NCBI GenBank assembly: GCA_015350385.1
Contig: WNKI01000005.1
Location: 1,125,906 to 1,189,905, forward strand
Direction: 5' to 3'
Length of the DNA: 64,000 bases
DNA from: Aculops lycopersici
Taxonomy: Eukaryota > Arthropoda > Arachnida > Trombidiformes > Eriophyidae
This document shows, in pieces, positions 41,779 to 52,599 of the stretch; position 1 is the stretch's first letter; each line of letters begins with the position of its first letter. The notes beneath the pieces are model-generated. The model was not told the origin of the DNA and did no database searches. It saw only the letters and a program-made list of their open reading frames with translations. Made by a program: the position numbers and the translations under genes.

Positions 41779-44136
41779 CTACTTCTCGCCTGGTAATGAG
41801 ATACATCCATTCTGAGAGTTCAACTCAATAGTCTGCAGAGTTCTGTTTAGACTAATGTCGTTATCCCCTTCTCCAGTTAGATCGTTTTGGTCTTCGTCGT
41901 CGAATTGCTGAAAGAAATCGTTTGATTTTGCGGCCGTAAATAAGACATCGATCCAGATTCTCATTGTCTCGGCTCGATTGGTTGCAAGGAAATATTTTCG
42001 CTTGATAGTTGAAAGTACAAATACAAATTTTCGCGATGAGGCCGAAGAGGAGCGTCTTCGGTCGTCTTTACCACTGAGTCTGTGGTCAACATAGACATCA
42101 CTGATCTCGTCGAATGGGATACTATTCTTTGGTTTTGCATTCTTCTTGACTAGATGGGACTCTGTGTCAAAATAGGATAAAATCTTGGAGTTTCTATCAA
42201 AGTGAAAGTATCTTTTGAGCCATTTCTTACTATTGTTTGAGCAACATTTCCACAAGTAACCATGAGCACTAGTTGTATCAATCTTGAGGTCATCGGTGAC
42301 TGTGTTTAGATCATGGCCTAGAGTTTGAATGTGTTCAACCAAATCAATTTCTTCATCTGGTTTAGGTAAATACAAGGTAAGTGGTCGGTTTGGTTTCGTT
42401 TTCGAGGCCGGAGTTCTCTTGGTAGTGTTTACATTTGACAGGCTGAACTTTCTGTTGTTGCTGTTACCGTTTGGTGCCACCTGCAAACCACCATTGAGTC
42501 GAGTGGCTAAAGCGTCAGAGGTAACCTGTGAAATGCCATCATAATGTTTTTGTTCACTATAACTATATAAGTTCTTATCTTGTTGCTGTTGTTGAGCTTG
42601 TAATCGAGTTTGTTGCGCTATAGGTAGTATATCAGGTGAGCTATTCGGATAAATATTCTGCTGTGCAATAGACGAAAACTTTTCCTCATAAATGGAACGC
42701 ATTTGATTTGAGTCCGTGTAACAATCTTGCTCGTCCTCGTCCTCCTCACCATCCTCCTCAATGCGCTCGAGATCACTATTAGCAGCATTGCATCTGGGAA
42801 GTCCATTTCCTGGACAGGCAAGCGTTGGATTACAATAGATATTGTTGGTCCTAACACCATTTGCGATAGGTACTTGATAATCTGATTCTTGTATTTGATG
42901 TGAGGCAGCCAAGTTATTCCTGCAGCTGGTTGTCATTGAGTCTAGATTGTTTTGCTGGTGACTAGCCACTTGCCTGCTCGCTAAATTTTCATCTTTTTTG
43001 GACTCAAGGGTAAGCGACTCGTACTCTGAGATCAAACTCTCCATCAAGTTATCCAATTCTGAGCTTGTTGTTGGATTGTTATCCTTATTATCGGCTCTTG
43101 TTGGGTTTGTTGCCTGTAGGTTTCTCTCTAAAACTGTTGTGTTTGCGCAACTGCTATTTGTTGAAACTGTTGTATCGACGAAATTTGTGAAATTTTGTTT
43201 AAAATGTCTAAATGATGATGTGTCTTTGGACATGGTGATCCCATCATGCTCATCAAGCTGTTTGGTATTAGAAGGGGCATAATTAGCCGAGGTTGTGGGT
43301 GGAAGTTGATTGTTGGAATGGTGGACTTCGGCCAAAATCGATGAGAAGGAAGTATTTTGAGGTCCGTCAGAACATGACGAGGAGGATGGTGAGATTTCAT
43401 CCTCTTGGGAGTTGCACCTAGCTATATGCTTGATCCCATTACTTGCTCCGTTGCCATTTTCAGTATTGTTGGTCAGTCTCTTGTACAATCTAATTCTAAG
43501 CTCCTCTTGTATATTACTCAGTTGCCTGTTTAACTCAGATATCCTTAGCTCATTTTCGATTTGCTGAAACTCAATCAATTCATCGTCCTCGTTCTCTTCG
43601 GTGGTTATTCTACTAGTTGCCGTCTCGTCCTCGAGTATTGATTTGAACTTACGCCTTTGTTTCGAGGTCAACTCTTCGGCTATTCTTAAAACTTCGTCTA
43701 GCTGAGTTTGCAAATCAGTTTGCCTACACTGAAGTCGATCAATCGACTCATCAAAATCACTGTTATTATTATTATTGTTGTTGTTATTAGCGCTTTGGCT
43801 TTGGTATGGTGTCTTAAAGTTCGAGTTGCTGGTTGCAGTTTTATCACAATGATTGTTTGCTAGAGTTGATTTTGTTGTTATATCTGGCGTTCCAATTGCC
43901 ATCTTTGAGCTAAAGTCTTCCTTTCTAATAGGTCGAGGTGGTTCTTGTTTGTCACCATCTTCCTCTGGCCTGAAAAGAGGCGCCTTTTTGTTGTATTGTT
44001 GGCAAACGTCTCTAAAGTCTTCTATCGCAACATCCAAACTTTCGGTATTCAGTTGGGAAACAATTTGTTGTTGTTGCTTCGTTTTCTTGTGGTCATCGCT
44101 CACCTTAAATAAAGTGAACTTGTTTCTAGGACTCAT
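41779..44136 (-). CDS. LL5/PHLDB-type PH-domain protein
   Basis: 785 residues. The C-terminal PH domain (about 622-735) and its leader match the LL5 family: RPLTLYLPKPDEEIDLVEHIQTLGH, then HGYLWK, KKWLKRYFHFDR, IPFDEISDVYVDH and ETMRIWIDVLFTAA. LL5/PHLDB proteins bind phosphoinositides at the basal cortex and anchor CLASP and microtubules near adhesions. The middle is Asn/Ser/Gln-rich. Coiled-coil-prone segments lie at about 130-220 (LQTQLDEVLRIAEEL, ISELNRQLSNIQEELRIRL). The FHA domain of vertebrate PHLDB1/2 is absent. The N-terminus MSPRNKFTLFKVSDDHKK has no assigned role. One exon, with ATTAAA near 41,727. Confidence 0.85.
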   Translation of the reverse strand: MSPRNKFTLFKVSDDHKKTKQQQQIVSQLNTESLDVAIEDFRDVCQQYNKKAPLFRPEEDGDKQEPPRPIRKEDFSSKMAIGTPDITTKSTLANNHCDKTATSNSNFKTPYQSQSANNNNNNNNNSDFDESIDRLQCRQTDLQTQLDEVLRIAEELTSKQRRKFKSILEDETATSRITTEENEDDELIEFQQIENELRISELNRQLSNIQEELRIRLYKRLTNNTENGNGASNGIKHIARCNSQEDEISPSSSSCSDGPQNTSFSSILAEVHHSNNQLPPTTSANYAPSNTKQLDEHDGITMSKDTSSFRHFKQNFTNFVDTTVSTNSSCANTTVLERNLQATNPTRADNKDNNPTTSSELDNLMESLISEYESLTLESKKDENLASRQVASHQQNNLDSMTTSCRNNLAASHQIQESDYQVPIANGVRTNNIYCNPTLACPGNGLPRCNAANSDLERIEEDGEEDEDEQDCYTDSNQMRSIYEEKFSSIAQQNIYPNSSPDILPIAQQTRLQAQQQQQDKNLYSYSEQKHYDGISQVTSDALATRLNGGLQVAPNGNSNNRKFSLSNVNTTKRTPASKTKPNRPLTLYLPKPDEEIDLVEHIQTLGHDLNTVTDDLKIDTTSAHGYLWKCCSNNSKKWLKRYFHFDRNSKILSYFDTESHLVKKNAKPKNSIPFDEISDVYVDHRLSGKDDRRRSSSASSRKFVFVLSTIKRKYFLATNRAETMRIWIDVLFTAAKSNDFFQQFDDEDQNDLTGEGDNDISLNRTLQTIELNSQNGCISLPGEK

Positions 44137-45504
44137 TTTGAGGTGAGCCAAATAAGAGAGATGCTTAAACGCTAATACGCAATTTCCGCTGCTAGATGCT
44201 TACAGATCAAGTTTCAGTCAATAGGAATGTATGTTCTAAAGCCTTATAGTTCACCGTGTGTTTTAGATATAAAAATATATATTGTTCGGAGGGAATATTG
44301 GAGGTGGAATGCATCTGGTACAAGTACCTATGTTGTTGCCGCTGTTGTTTCTGCCACCTCCTGCCAGTAATCCTCTGGTGCAAAAATGTTTTAACCAAAT
44401 GCAACGTGCAAGAGCGTGAGCATTCTTAAAATTCTTTGCTTGGGGCAGAGACAAGATCAAGTATAGAAAAAATATTCATTAACAAGACTTTTTGGTGGTG
44501 AATCCGATTAAATGAGGTGATAGTAATAATGATATATTGATGATAATAATAAAAATAATGATTGTTTCTCTTGCTCAATGAGAAAGACAGAATATATTTC
44601 TCTCTCACTCTGTGACGTCTGTTATTATTGGCAACCACTAAACCAGCCACACAACAATGAGCGAGAGCGATAAACAACAACCAGCAGCACACCTTTTTGC
44701 GCTGGTGTTGCAGTTGAAGTTGCGAGAACAGGGGGTTCGCTCTCACTTTGCCCGTTGGCCGTTGTAGACCACTGCTACCTGCTTTCTGTGGTGGTGTTGG
44801 TGGTCGCCGCAGTATTGACAAGCGAGAGTTTTGTGTTGTGTGCATAAAGTGCTTGCCAACTCAATGGAAGTTTCCACTTTATTATTTTACTCTTCACCTT
44901 TTCTATGCTTTTACTCTATTTTATGGCCATTGCAAACGCAATTACTCATTGCTAAATCTATCATTGAGTGGCAAGCCACTAATGTTGCATTGAAGTCGAT
45001 TATGCATGGTAATTGTATTTAGTCTACAGGAACCCCGAACCTAGTCTACTGGGAAAAGAAAAGTGTATGCGTCTCGGTCTCTGCAAGACAAACGCGCTCT
45101 GCCTACACTCGAGACTAGAAATTGCGCTTTAAATTTTACTCTTGGCGGCCTTTACCTGTCGCTACTCTCTTATGTTGTGTAACCTGCTCCTCACCTGTCG
45201 TCTAATGTCCATTGTTATTGACGTACGTTGTTGTCGTTGCTCTTTTGACTCATTCCTTTTCCCTTTTCCGCCAGCTGCGCCTTAGAGATGGCGCTGCTAG
45301 CTAGTCTTTGACAGGTCAATCCTATCAACTCATCACATTGTATTAATGCGACAGATGCTAGAGCCATTTGCGTTTAAATTTAATGATTTGATGCCAAAAA
45401 TTTGATGCTGAATGACGTAATTCGGACCATGGTTTCTCCATTAGCCAACTCCCCGCAGAAAATCTGTGGTAGGCAATAGATGAAATCCATATATCATCGT
45501 CAAG
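44137..45504. other. Intergenic between LL5 and secreted-protein genes
   Basis: A divergent promoter region of about 1.4 kb. AT-rich on the LL5 side, with short simple repeats (about 44,515-44,560). No supported gene. Confidence 0.45.
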
Positions 45505-46356
45505 ATGACCAAACTAACGACGAGCGACACTATGGCCGGTCGTCTTATCGGCTGGTTGTCCTTGGTGACTTTGGCTAGTGTAACACTAACAGTTGCTCTA
45601 ACTATTTACATAACTCCTGCTGATGGATACTATTGGGTGCAACAGGAAGGACAGAGCATTCAAGAGCAACCAAGTTTGCAATTGGCAAATGAAGTTGGAA
45701 GTGAGAGTTCGAATAATCTTGAAACTCCAAGAAATAACCTAGAAGTGAATGCATTACAAGACGATCACTTCATGATTTTGAATGACGAGGATCTCCAGCA
45801 ACATGGCGACATTTTGAGACACTTGGCAACGGCGAGCAAGGAGGAAGTTGAGACAATTGTTGCTTCAAATCCAGCAATTCAAGCGGCGCTACTAAAAAAG
45901 GTGGACAATGTGGTTCACGTTAAGGAGCAAAAATCTTTAGGAATGCCCTCGGTGCCTGCCGGGGGGATTATCCAACTTCGCAGACGACCCCATAGGCCGA
46001 ATTCTGTGCAACAAAGCCAAATGAAACTAGACGAAGATGATAAAGAGGATGAGGATGAGGATGCCGAGGAGCAAGAGCACAACTGGAAGCCAGGTAAGTT
46101 TCGCATCAAAATTTCGCCACCAATCATGGGCATAGGCGGTAATGGTGCCGATAAGCATGATCAGGATATGAAGAAGAAGAAGAAAAAACTGAAGAAGAAA
46201 CTGATCAAAATTGGTGCTGGACTCAAGGCAAAGCTAGTGGCTTTGAAGAAGAAGGTGACACCTGTTGTACCCTCAGCGGCCGCGGGTACTGCTGGACCAG
46301 GCGCAGTGGGTGCGCTTGTCGTAGGCTCTCAGGTTACCGGAAAGCCCAAATTGTAA
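45505..46356 (+). CDS. Unknown secreted or membrane-anchored Lys-rich protein
   Basis: 283 residues; I do not recognise the family. A hydrophobic segment at about 13-36 (LIGWLSLVTLASVTLTVALTIYI) is a signal peptide or anchor. A Gln/Asn/Glu-rich segment follows, then an acidic run (about 173-192, EDDKEDEDEDAEEQEH). A basic block at about 217-245 (KKKKKKLKKKLIKIGAG, LVALKKKVTPVV) could form an amphipathic cationic helix. The C-terminus is Gly/Ala-rich. The stop codon lies inside TTGTAAGT, a consensus splice donor, so the true protein may continue into another exon. The basic segment loosely recalls Lys/Leu-rich regions of arthropod secreted proteins, which is weak evidence. Confidence 0.65.
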   Translation: MTKLTTSDTMAGRLIGWLSLVTLASVTLTVALTIYITPADGYYWVQQEGQSIQEQPSLQLANEVGSESSNNLETPRNNLEVNALQDDHFMILNDEDLQQHGDILRHLATASKEEVETIVASNPAIQAALLKKVDNVVHVKEQKSLGMPSVPAGGIIQLRRRPHRPNSVQQSQMKLDEDDKEDEDEDAEEQEHNWKPGKFRIKISPPIMGIGGNGADKHDQDMKKKKKKLKKKLIKIGAGLKAKLVALKKKVTPVVPSAAAGTAGPGAVGALVVGSQVTGKPKL

Positions 46357-47848
46357 GTGCCATAAGTTTCAAGGTGAATTTTAATGGACTTGGGAGTCTA
46401 TTATACATTTTGATTGAAATGTAATTCATCGATCAATTTAGTAAACTAACAATAGATTGGCGGACGAGTTTTAGTCAATAATAGTCGATAATCTTAAACC
46501 TTAAAGAAACTTGAGGCAGGAGGGAGAACTTCTCTCATACATGTACGCTTCGATATCGAAACACTTGTTGATCTTGGCAATTCGCGGTGGCGGAATAGAA
46601 CAGCTACCAATTGAATGCTAAGAAACAATTAAGTTTCGCTAACGCTGCTAATACAGAGAGCAAAACAGAGCTTTTATTTTAGTAAGACAACCTAACAGGT
46701 TGGCTTTTGTATTAGCACATAAACTCATATCATTTAACTCTCACCCTTTTTTGCCTCCTTAACAACAACAACAACAACAACAGTTAGCTTGATTTAGAGA
46801 TTTAGCCTACGGCTCACAAGTTACTTGCAAACTGCGCTACAGTTTGATCTTTTCGACCTTCCTTCTCTTTCTCCCTACCGACAATCTCTAGCATTTAAAG
46901 CCAAAAGAAACACTAGACGCTCGGCGCCACTAACCCGTTATGCCAGTGAGGCCGCTGCCACCCAGCTAGCGATAGCTTAGCTACCGGTAAGCGATCTTGA
47001 TGTCGCTGCTGTTGCCACTTGCGAGTGTCCATGTCGTGAGCTCATCTCACTGGATTTTTGTCGCTAGCATGAGATTAAATAGTTGCATTTAGAGTCGTCT
47101 AGACGCTGGTGCTGCACGCTGTTTCTCGTTGTCCCGTTTGGTTGCTCGGGATTCGAGTCTTTACTTCACACTTTCAGGTGGCAAGTAAGAAGGAAGGAAA
47201 CAAGCAAACAGACTAAGTTTGTTAGTGATTCGCGCTTTAGTGAAGCGAAAGGAGGAAATAGCACGAGAATCTCAGAATTCCTTAGGCGGCGCCATTTGAA
47301 CATCTCGCTGGCCAACTTGAAAGCTAGAGCTCCACCGAAACTAATGCCATTACTGCCACCTGTAAACGGCCTGGAATCCATTGAGCGCCAAACTCTTCTT
47401 TTTCTCCCACTAACACTACTCCTAATACTACCAGCATTACCTGCACTTTAAACTTGGAATTTCTCCATGGGCCACGGAAGCAAATCAACCAGAGGGAACG
47501 GAGTTTGTTAGATCCGAATCAGATATCAATTGCAAGCCAAAGATGATGAATGAAAATCGTGATGGATGACCCTGACCTTGACAATGCAGTTTTATTGCGA
47601 CGAACAGTCGGCAGGTCGGTATGTTCGAAAAGTTTTCATCTCGCTGTAGCATGTTTGTTGGTTTGTTTGCGTTTTGTATATGACTTTTTGTTTTAGTTTC
47701 CCTTCGATTTTCTACAGCTGGTATTATCTCAATGGAAAATCTTACCCAAGTGCAAATCTGCCTCAATAATCAATATCCAGCCAATCATCTTTATTATCTT
47801 CATCGTCAGCATCATCATCATCACAAAGTTCAGACCAAGCAAAATGGC

Positions 47849-47870
47849 TGGCTAGTCAGCTGACTAGCCA
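47849..47870. repeat. Perfect 22-bp palindrome centred on CAGCTG
   Basis: TGGCTAGTCAG is followed immediately by its exact reverse complement. The centre is the E-box CAGCTG. It may be a symmetric binding site. Confidence 0.85.
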
Positions 47871-48053
47871 AATAAGTAAGTGACTAAGTTATTTGGCAAA
47901 CTTAAGCTGGTAACTCTTTATGAGTAGCTCTAACTTGTGGGCTCACAAGTTAAAGCTTTCAAGTTCCATCATCATGATCCATCGTCGTTATTTGACTTGA
48001 TGTCTTCGTAACTTTTCACCTTGGAGCCTCCAGTAGAGGAAGTTGAGAAAGTT

Positions 48054-49888
48054 CACCTGTTGCTTCGGGCGTTTTGAGTGCGAGTGTAAGACTAACAAGC
48101 TAGAAATAAAACTTGCAATAATCCAATTGATTAGATAACAATCGTATGAGCTAGCATAAGACACTAGGAAATTAAAAATGCTTTCGCCTTACTTACTTGA
48201 GCTAGACTTAGCTAGGTACACGTGCATATGCACCAGCCGATGGTTTAGCTAAACGAGCAACAGGTTATCAGGGCGCTCGTTAAGGAGCAGGTGTAGGCGT
48301 AGCGCTAGTTGACTGATGCTAGGCAAGTTGTTGCTGTTGTTTATGTTTGTTTTGTTGTTGTTGTCACTGCCATAGATTATGCTATTTGGTCTCGACATCT
48401 TGGATAGTTGTATCAAGTGAGAGTTTCATTTTCAATATCAATCCCGCTTTAGTTGGAGACTCAGCGCCGCACTGGTAGCAACAGGTTGCTGCTGATGTGG
48501 TTTGCTTCCCCCCTTTTCCCTTCTCTCTTTTTGTCATTACGCTGCAATCAAGTTTTGCTCCAAACTTCGCTCGACAACTGCACCAGCCAAAAGGTATCCT
48601 GGCAACAAAGTCCCACCAGTCGTTGGATCTAAATGCCTCTGTCTTTGCTGTTGCTGTTGCTGCTACTGCTCAGCCACTTGATTTGACCTCCACTGCTATT
48701 GCCAAAAACTCGCCTAAACTTCCTGAAGCCGCCAGGCATTCATTTCGACATCATGTTTACGCTCCGCTACTACAACTTTACCTGAGACTAATACTTTTGC
48801 TGCCGCCGCCTTCGCCGCCCCTACTACCATTACTAACTTACTGGTAATAGCACTCGATAATTGCAACTTGTGGGCTGGATGGTGTGCGATATGCACCGCC
48901 TGCTTCAGTCATCGCCGTAACCACCAACCAGGACCGAACCACTTGCCAGGGGCAAGTGGTTCGGTTGTTTAAAAGGAAAATGTTGCACCGACTTTTCGTA
49001 TCGGCGGGAGGCTCCATGTGGCTGCTTTAAAATTTCATAACATTAGGGTAGCAGGCGAGCGAGCGATAGATACAAGTTAATTGGAGAAGCGCAGCCACTT
49101 GTTACAAAATTTCCGAAAAAACTACACAAACAAGCACTATCGATCTCTTTCTGCCTACAACATTTGACTTCAACCCTAATACAAATTGAAATTCAAAAGC
49201 TCCGAGTCTCTGGTTCTTCGATTCGCCACTCTGTTTGCTATTTGAACTCATTCGCCAAATTTGCCACTCTTTTGCAACCACAACATGGATGCCAATTGAT
49301 TAGCTTAGGTGTGACAACCTCTTTTAGTTTCGAGTCGATTGTAGACAGCTCTGCAACAGTGATAGCGCCTCTCTGACTCATCTTGTCCAATGACTTGCAG
49401 GTATGTGTGTGTGTGTCTGTAAGAAAGAGCGAGGGAGTGAGAGAAGGGTCTGGTTTGCGGTGAGTTCACGCGGGATCTTGCTCGCTAATTAGACCAGACT
49501 AGGAGTAGAGAGACAAAGAGTTCAACTTTTTGGATTTGAATTTGCTCGTTCGTGAGGAAAAAATAAGAGAAAAAAGATTAGTTAGACGAGACGAGACGAG
49601 ACGAGATGAGATCTTGGGAGTAGAGTTAGACAGATAACATTTAAAGTAGGGGGGGGGGCGTTGTGTTTGCCACATCAACAGAATATCAGTAGCTGTAGTA
49701 GAGGTGGTTGTTGTAGCTTGGCGGCGCAAGTTGTGATTGCAGTGCCACGTGATTGGCCGCTTGCGCGAGCGATACGCTCGAGGGGTCGAGGCGAGGATTG
49801 TCGCCTCGTAAAGTCGCAGGTGGTTGCCGTTGTTGCCATTGGATGTCTCAGGTGAGCTTGCGCTCTCGTTGGCGCAGCGCAACAGGTT
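48054..49888. promoter_or_regulatory. Second cluster of GCAACAGGT sites
   Basis: Minus-strand copy at 48,054-48,063; plus-strand copies at 48,257-48,266 and 49,879-49,888. A further copy lies at about 48,478; I am less certain of its first bases. These are the same motif as at 394-8407, with G or T following. Confidence 0.5.
48933..48965. repeat. Hairpin with inverted CAAGTGG sites
   Basis: ACCGAACCACTTGCC (48,933-48,947) is perfectly inverted at 48,951-48,965 around a 3-nt spacer. Each arm holds a CAAGTG E-box, a weaker Snail-type core. Confidence 0.85.
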
Positions 49889-50544
49889 GCTATTTTGAAT
49901 GCGCTCTTGAAATGAATTGAGTGCGCGCGTACAGCGAGACGAGCGACGCCGGTGGCACGCACACAGGTGAAGCCACGCACAGAGCGAGATCAAAGGGAAA
50001 GGTCGTTCCTCTTTTGCCGCTTGCAGACGCCAAGAGCAGCCGCAACAGCAGCATTTGCAATTGCAGTTGCAGTTGCAGCAATAACAATGGACCTCCCTAG
50101 TAGCGTAGTTTAATCGGAAAATTACTCGGCAACACATGTGTTTGCCAAGAGGCTTGTTGCGCCAGTAAAATATAAGGAAACGAGTTGAGCTGAAGAATTT
50201 TCGAGGTAAGAGGGGATTTGGTCAGAGAGTCTATGGGGTTATATTTATAGAACATTCTGGTGTATTTATGCTGAGTGGCTTAAGTTAAAATTTTAAATTA
50301 GCTCCCATTTAGGAGCTATATCATGATCATCAGAATTATAATAAGAAAACCAGCAACAAGATGTCTAAATTGAAACATTTGCTAAGCCAGCAATAGAAAC
50401 AAAAAGAGAGTTTTTCACAGCAAGTTTTCTCAACACCGCCATTGCGAAGATAAACCGTTCAAGTTGTTCCAAATAGAGCACAAAAATTTAGTTGGCAACA
50501 TATTAATATATACATATATTAAGCAACAAGAGGAAATTTACAAA

Positions 50545-52599
50545 ATGAGTCCCGCAAGTCTCAAAAATTATCCCTATGGACCCAATTGGGTGCGCATGCG
50601 AAAAGTCGGCCTGGATAGCAACAACAACCACCGACTTCCCTCCTCGGTCAACTTGGAATTTGTTAAAAACTTATCCCAAGAATCGGTACTAGTGGGTCAC
50701 TCTGGTTGTGTCAATTGTTTGGAATGGAATCAGGATGGCACTTTGCTTGCCAGTGGCTCCGACGATCGGCAAGTAATCGTTTGGAATCCGTTCATGAGTA
50801 GAAGTTGTCATCATTCTGAGAGTAGCATTCTTGCCTTCAACAATGACTCTAGTAAATGCAAACGACATGTAGTGAAAACCCAACACACTGACAATATATT
50901 TTCAGTTAAATTTATGCATCAAACCTCCTCAAATGTCATAGCAACCTGCGCTAGCGACTCAAAAGTTCTACTTACCGATGTAACCTCAAGTCGCAATCTG
51001 TTTAGCTGCAATGGGTGCCACTTTAGACGAGTCAAGCGTCTGGTCAATCACATTAATCAGCCTCAGTTGTTCTGGTCAGCGGGAGAGGATGGACTTCTAG
51101 TGCAATATGATATTAGAGAGAAGCATACATGCAAGCAAAAAGCCAACGTCCTCATTGATCTCAGCCAACAAGTGGACTCGCCACTGTCGGCCAAGTGTCT
51201 AGCTGTAAGTCCGACTCGCGATGAAATGATAGCCGTCGGTTGCGATGATATACACATTAGACTGTTTGACAGGAGGCAGCCGAAGTTGCCAATGATGAAA
51301 TTCGTACCCGGCCACCTGAAGACAAGTCGCAAGTCCAAGCACCAGCGCTCCTTTGGCACTACCTACTTGGCGTTTAGTCCAGACGGAGTTGAGCTGTTGG
51401 CAAATTTACACGCCGACCAAGTTTATTTATTCGACACCCGCGAACCATGTGAGAATTTCAAGTCTTTCGAAACAAATATCAAACCATTGCTACAGGATAG
51501 ACGGACATCGAGTCGTCCAGTTTCACCCTGCAATCATCACCCCAATCCCCGGAGAATTTACTCTTCAAATCTCAGATCAACGACACAGAAACCACAACAT
51601 TACAAAGGCACCCCAGTAGAGACTATTGATTTAAAGAAGCTTAAAAGTTGCACTTTACTCGCTAGAATCGAGGAACTCAATAGCTTTATTGAAACCGCGA
51701 CTCAAACTCACAATAGTGAACCATTACCTGAATTGTATACTCTAAGAGCAAGCGCACTTATGGAGCGAGATTGGAAGGGCGATGAGTGGCAGGCGTTTAG
51801 GGATTGTTGTCTAGCTTTAGCCTTGAAGCCTTCAGATTATCGTTGCATCTTGTTGCTAGCAGATATTAGTCATAGACTCCAGAATAAGGACATTGCAAGC
51901 GGCATGCTGGAAATGCTGAGGTCGCTAATGAGAGACTCCGAGGTCCGCGAGCCTAGCGACCGAATGATCCGAAACAAATTGGCTCGGTTCGTCAGCTTGG
52001 AGGACATAAGAATGAACGAGTATTATAATGATAAGCCACTAAGTATTGAAATAGTGACAACCGACGATCAGGACCAAACAAGTTGCGACAGTATTCTATC
52101 TGACTTGATTGCCAGGCAAAACAATAGATCTCATCAAGTGAATGATTGTGTTAATAATAATACTAACAACAACAACAACAATTACCTACAATCAATACAC
52201 ACTCAAACAAAAAGAACCCTCGAGTTTGATTATACCAAGAGATTCACGGGCCACTGTAGCATGAATACCGACATAAAGGAGGCCAACTTTTTGGGCTCAG
52301 AGGGCGAGTATATTGTGGCCGGAAGTGATGATGGTGCAGTTTATATTTGGGACAAGACGACTACAAATTTAGTGAAAGCTATGCACGCTGATGCCCACAT
52401 TTTGAACTGTGTCCAACCTCATCCAACAATTTGCATGCTAGCAACAAGTGGCATTGAGCCTACAATCAAAATTTGGTCGACTAGCGGGAAGATAAGACAT
52501 GATATTAGGACAATTGAGGAGAGATGCACGCAAAACCAAAACTTCATCACTGCCGACCCATTGGAGGCAATGGTTATGATGCTTTACACGGAACACTGA
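50545..52599 (+). CDS. WDTC1: WDTC1/adipose, WD40-TPR substrate receptor of CUL4-DDB1
   Basis: 684 residues. Adipose/WDTC1 (DCAF9) restrains fat storage and serves as a substrate receptor for the CUL4-DDB1 ubiquitin ligase. N-terminal WD40 repeats start at about 50 with GHSGCVNCLEWNQDGTLLASG. They continue with HTDNIFSVKF, RVKRL, FWSAGEDGLLVQYDIRE and IRLFDRR, all typical of this family. A helical TPR-like section lies at about 360-460 (ELYTLRASALMERDWKGDEW, CLALALKPSDYRCILL). Two further WD repeats close the propeller at about 565-655 (VAGSDDGAVYIWD). An Asn-rich loop sits near 545. The ATG was chosen ahead of the conserved MRKVGL-type leader. One exon. Confidence 0.95.
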   Translation: MSPASLKNYPYGPNWVRMRKVGLDSNNNHRLPSSVNLEFVKNLSQESVLVGHSGCVNCLEWNQDGTLLASGSDDRQVIVWNPFMSRSCHHSESSILAFNNDSSKCKRHVVKTQHTDNIFSVKFMHQTSSNVIATCASDSKVLLTDVTSSRNLFSCNGCHFRRVKRLVNHINQPQLFWSAGEDGLLVQYDIREKHTCKQKANVLIDLSQQVDSPLSAKCLAVSPTRDEMIAVGCDDIHIRLFDRRQPKLPMMKFVPGHLKTSRKSKHQRSFGTTYLAFSPDGVELLANLHADQVYLFDTREPCENFKSFETNIKPLLQDRRTSSRPVSPCNHHPNPRRIYSSNLRSTTQKPQHYKGTPVETIDLKKLKSCTLLARIEELNSFIETATQTHNSEPLPELYTLRASALMERDWKGDEWQAFRDCCLALALKPSDYRCILLLADISHRLQNKDIASGMLEMLRSLMRDSEVREPSDRMIRNKLARFVSLEDIRMNEYYNDKPLSIEIVTTDDQDQTSCDSILSDLIARQNNRSHQVNDCVNNNTNNNNNNYLQSIHTQTKRTLEFDYTKRFTGHCSMNTDIKEANFLGSEGEYIVAGSDDGAVYIWDKTTTNLVKAMHADAHILNCVQPHPTICMLATSGIEPTIKIWSTSGKIRHDIRTIEERCTQNQNFITADPLEAMVMMLYTEH

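Larger units (their letters stand above)
46357..50544. other. Second gene-poor stretch, probable regulatory DNA
   Basis: About 4.2 kb without a recognisable gene. It carries a second cluster of GCAACAGGT sites, a 22-bp perfect palindrome at 47,849 and a 15-bp-arm hairpin at 48,933. There is a (CAA)n tract at about 46,763-46,783, a repeated ACGAG unit at about 49,585-49,605 and a ten-G run at 49,649-49,658. A 212-codon minus-strand frame (49,499-50,137) is cysteine- and repeat-rich with no family likeness, and I reject it. The last few hundred bp should hold the WDTC1 promoter. Confidence 0.5.

Noticed and set aside
44426..44845. 139-codon minus-strand frame upstream of LL5
   Set aside because: Composition is dominated by AT-rich simple sequence and there is no recognisable motif.
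49499..50137. 212-codon minus-strand frame
   Set aside because: It reads simple repeats (poly-Cys, Ser-Ser-Arg-Leu) and covers GCAACAGGTT and G-run elements; nothing protein-like.
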